Positions 7,601 through 8,565 of a DNA stretch of 8,565 bases are shown one piece after another. Location: the NCBI GenBank assembly GCA_001770785.1, contig MERZ01000135.1:1-8565 (forward strand). The letters run 5' to 3'. A program made the position numbers and the translations under genes. Within the stretch, counting starts at the first letter, position 1. Each line of letters begins with the position of its first letter. A model generated the notes under the pieces. That model was not told where the DNA came from. It saw only the letters and a program-made list of their open reading frames with translations, and made no database searches. The stretch is from Burkholderiales bacterium RIFCSPHIGHO2_12_FULL_61_11 (GTDB lineage Bacteria; Pseudomonadota; Gammaproteobacteria; Burkholderiales; Burkholderiaceae_C).

Positions 7601-7658
7601 CAGCCTGCGTCATTGCGAGCGAAGCGCGGCAATCCATGGCAGCCTGCGTCATTGCGAG
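7601..7658. repeat. Short direct repeat, 39-base period
   Basis: CAGCCTGCGTCATTGCGAG occurs at 7601-7619 and again at 7640-7658, with one complete core element included in the first unit. The second unit switches after GCGAG to the block A-like segment. Confidence 0.8.
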
Positions 7659-7708
7659 TTCCCTGTTTCGGGCGACCGAAACTGCACACGGACCTTGAAC
7701 CTCCGGTC

Positions 7709-7787
7709 GTCATCGCGAGCGAAGCGCGGCGATCCATCGTCGAAAAAAAAGCGGGTTCATGGATTGCCACACTACGTTCGCAATGAC
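7709..7787. repeat. Head-to-head repeat doublet (BIME-like hairpin)
   Basis: The core at 7709-7735 is followed, after a 25-base spacer containing an A-run, by an inverted core at 7761-7787. The two arms are largely complementary and could form a long stem. The layout is like the paired REP units called BIMEs in enterobacteria; the comparison is structural only. Confidence 0.65.
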
Positions 7788-7803
7788 AGACGGTTCATGG
7801 AGA
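7737..7803. repeat. Block X, copy 2 (left of the nuclease gene)
   Basis: Same block as 1549-1613, with two extra A residues in the A-run. Ten-base direct repeats GGTTCATGGA at 7754-7763 and 7792-7801 again flank the internal core. Confidence 0.9.
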
Positions 7804-7915
7804 GCGCAGCGCGGCAATCCATGGCCCCGCCTTCTCGACGATGGATCGCCGCGCTGCGCTCGCGATGACGAATCGGATGCCGCGTCATTGCGATTGCCGC
7901 GTCGCTTCGCTCCTC
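7802..7915. repeat. Block Y, left copy of a 114-bp direct repeat flanking the nuclease gene
   Basis: Matches 8389-8502 at a constant offset of 587 bases, with two mismatches (7878 and 7881). It contains a core half-element, GGCCCCGCCTTCTCGACG, an inverted core, then the start of a 40-base palindrome. Confidence 0.9.
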
Positions 7916-7923
7916 GCAATGAC
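7884..7923. repeat. 40-bp palindromic element with perfect 10-bp ends
   Basis: GTCATTGCGA (7884-7893) and TCGCAATGAC (7914-7923) are perfect inverted repeats around a GC-rich 20-base centre. This is the cleanest example of the palindromic subtype in the window. Confidence 0.85.
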
Positions 7924-7978
7924 GGCCAGCGCGGCAATCCATGTCTTTCATTCCCTGTCCAGAACAAGCCCATAGCCA

Positions 7979-8263
7979 ATGCAACCCGCCATCTATATCC
8001 TGGCCAGTCAACCGCATGGCACGCTGTATGTCGGCGTGACGTCCGACCTGATTCAGCGCGTGTGGCAGCACAAGAACAATCAGACCGAGGGTTTTACCCA
8101 GAAGTACAGTGTCCACACGCTGGTTTATTTCGAATTGCACGCGACCATGTACGACGCCATCAGCCGGGAAAAGCAGCTCAAAGCTGGGTCGCGGGCTAAA
8201 AAAGTGGCTTTGATTGAGGCGACGAATGCAAGTTGGGACGATTTGTACCCGGGCTTGCTGTAG
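7979..8263 (+). CDS. Small GIY-YIG nuclease-domain protein
   Basis: This 94-residue protein is essentially one GIY-YIG domain. The first motif is YIL at residues 6-8 and the second YVG at 17-19 (TLYVGVTSDL). Arg27 and His31 follow in the helix. GFTQKY is at 38-43. Catalytic Glu64 lies in SREKQLKAGSRAKK, and the end WDDLYPGLL is typical. All expected active-site positions are present. Proteins of this small, widely spread family are often misnamed UvrC-like; their cellular substrate is unknown. Related domains cut DNA in homing endonucleases and repair. ATG 7979 gives the standard family start, but no Shine-Dalgarno is visible. My hand count over 8041-8220 is about 53% GC, against about 66% over 6901-7020 in serA, suggesting different ancestry. 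The gene sits between two near-identical repeat arrays. Confidence 0.92.
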   Translation: MQPAIYILASQPHGTLYVGVTSDLIQRVWQHKNNQTEGFTQKYSVHTLVYFELHATMYDAISREKQLKAGSRAKKVALIEATNASWDDLYPGLL

Positions 8264-8380
8264 CGATACTACCAGCCTCGTCATTGCGATGACCGCGTCG
8301 CATTCCGTTCCCGTCATCGCGATTGCCGCGTCGCTTCGTTCCTCGCAATGACAGCAGCGCGGCAATCCAGAGTAGTCTGC

Positions 8381-8456
8381 GTCATTGCGAGCGCAGCGCG
8401 GCAATCCATGGCCCCGCCTTCTCGACGATGGATCGCCGCGCTGCGCTCGCGATGAC
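8381..8456. repeat. Head-to-head doublet with near-perfect 27-bp arms
   Basis: The arms 8381-8407 and 8430-8456 are inverted copies differing at two positions, one of which would still pair as G-U in RNA. The loop is 22 bases. A transcript reading out of the nuclease gene would form a very stable hairpin here, which could stop or protect it. Confidence 0.8.
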
Positions 8457-8502
8457 GAATCGGAGGCTGCGTCATTGCGATTGCCGCGTCGCTTCGCTCC
8501 TC
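8389..8502. repeat. Block Y, right copy of the 114-bp direct repeat
   Basis: Partner of 7802-7915, with two mismatches over 114 bases. It ends exactly where block X' begins, mirroring the X-Y junction on the left side. Confidence 0.9.
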
Positions 8503-8565
8503 TCCATGAACCGTCTGTCATTGCGAACGTAGTGTGGCAATCCATGAACCCGCTTTTTTCGACGA
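8501..8565. repeat. Block X, inverted copy 3 at the window edge
   Basis: The reverse complement is identical over 65 bases to 1549-1613 and matches 7737-7803 apart from the A-run length. Ten-base direct repeats TCCATGAACC at 8503-8512 and 8541-8550 flank the internal core. It may continue past the window. Confidence 0.9.

Larger units (their letters stand above)
7577..7978. repeat. Repeat block B, palindromic repeat array between serA and the nuclease gene
   Basis: These 402 bases hold no gene. Recognisable 27-base cores are at 7609-7635 (+), 7709-7735 (+), 7761-7787 (-) and 7843-7869 (-), with half-copies at 7648-7658, 7802-7820 and 7927-7939 and a 40-base palindrome at 7884-7923. A segment with GCACACGGACCTTGAACC at 7684-7701 is shared with both 135-bp units of block A. 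The last 36 bases before the nuclease gene are not repetitive. Confidence 0.85.
8264..8565. repeat. Repeat block C, palindromic repeat array after the nuclease gene
   Basis: No gene is present in these 302 bases. Elements in order are a degenerate core at about 8280-8310, a 40-base palindrome at 8313-8352 (ends GTCATCGCGA/TCGCAATGAC), a half-core at 8354-8368, cores at 8381-8407 (+) and 8430-8456 (-), a truncated palindrome from 8471, and a core at 8517-8543 (+). The array runs off the window edge, so its real end is unknown. Confidence 0.85.

Noticed and set aside
7772..8545. A 257-codon minus-strand frame across blocks B and C and the nuclease gene
   Set aside because: Its peptides (CEERSDAAIAMT types) are translated repeat DNA, and it is antisense to the GIY-YIG gene.
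7577..8565. Possible CRISPR array
   Set aside because: Repeats occur in both orientations, vary in length and spacing, and the intervening DNA is itself repeated; there are no unique regular spacers and no cas genes.

Overview
The window looks like chromosomal DNA of a GC-rich betaproteobacterium of the Comamonadaceae (Polaromonas/Rhodoferax-like). This is inferred from codon usage, from the Tex and SerA proteins, and from the style of the intergenic repeats. It is not proven from the sequence alone. Seven protein genes and one broken gene account for most of the DNA. The rest is three blocks of short palindromic repeats.

Layout. Positions 2-592 (+) hold the C-terminal end of an ABC-F ATPase, probably YheS-type. 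Next is a small hydrophobic DUF697-like protein (650-1183, +). Repeat block A (1184-1747) follows and contains a 135-bp tandem repeat. It sits between the converging ends of the DUF697-like gene and tex (1748-4096, -), which encodes the RNA-binding transcription accessory protein Tex. Diverging from tex is a LapA/DUF1049-type membrane protein (4280-4768, +). Then comes an exported Asp-box/BNR protein of the F510_1955 type (4910-5818, +). A frameshifted, toxin-less VapB-like antitoxin remnant lies on the minus strand (5861-6119). serA, for D-3-phosphoglycerate dehydrogenase, the first step of serine synthesis, is at 6347-7576 (+).

From 7577 to the end the DNA is repeat block B, a 94-residue GIY-YIG nuclease-domain protein (7979-8263, +), and repeat block C. 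The repeats are built from a core of about 27 bp beginning GTCATTGCGA and ending GGCAATCC, plus 40-bp palindromic variants and head-to-head doublets that can fold into long hairpins. Blocks B and C are arranged around the nuclease gene as X-Y-gene-Y-X'. Y is a 114-bp direct repeat with two mismatches. X is a 65-bp block that appears inverted on the far side and is also present, base for base, in block A more than 6 kb away.

The housekeeping genes appear to be independent transcription units rather than one pathway. The most interesting part is the pairing of a lower-GC GIY-YIG gene with symmetric, near-identical palindromic repeat arrays that also occur elsewhere in the window. This could be a nuclease-associated repeat family, but that is a hypothesis.
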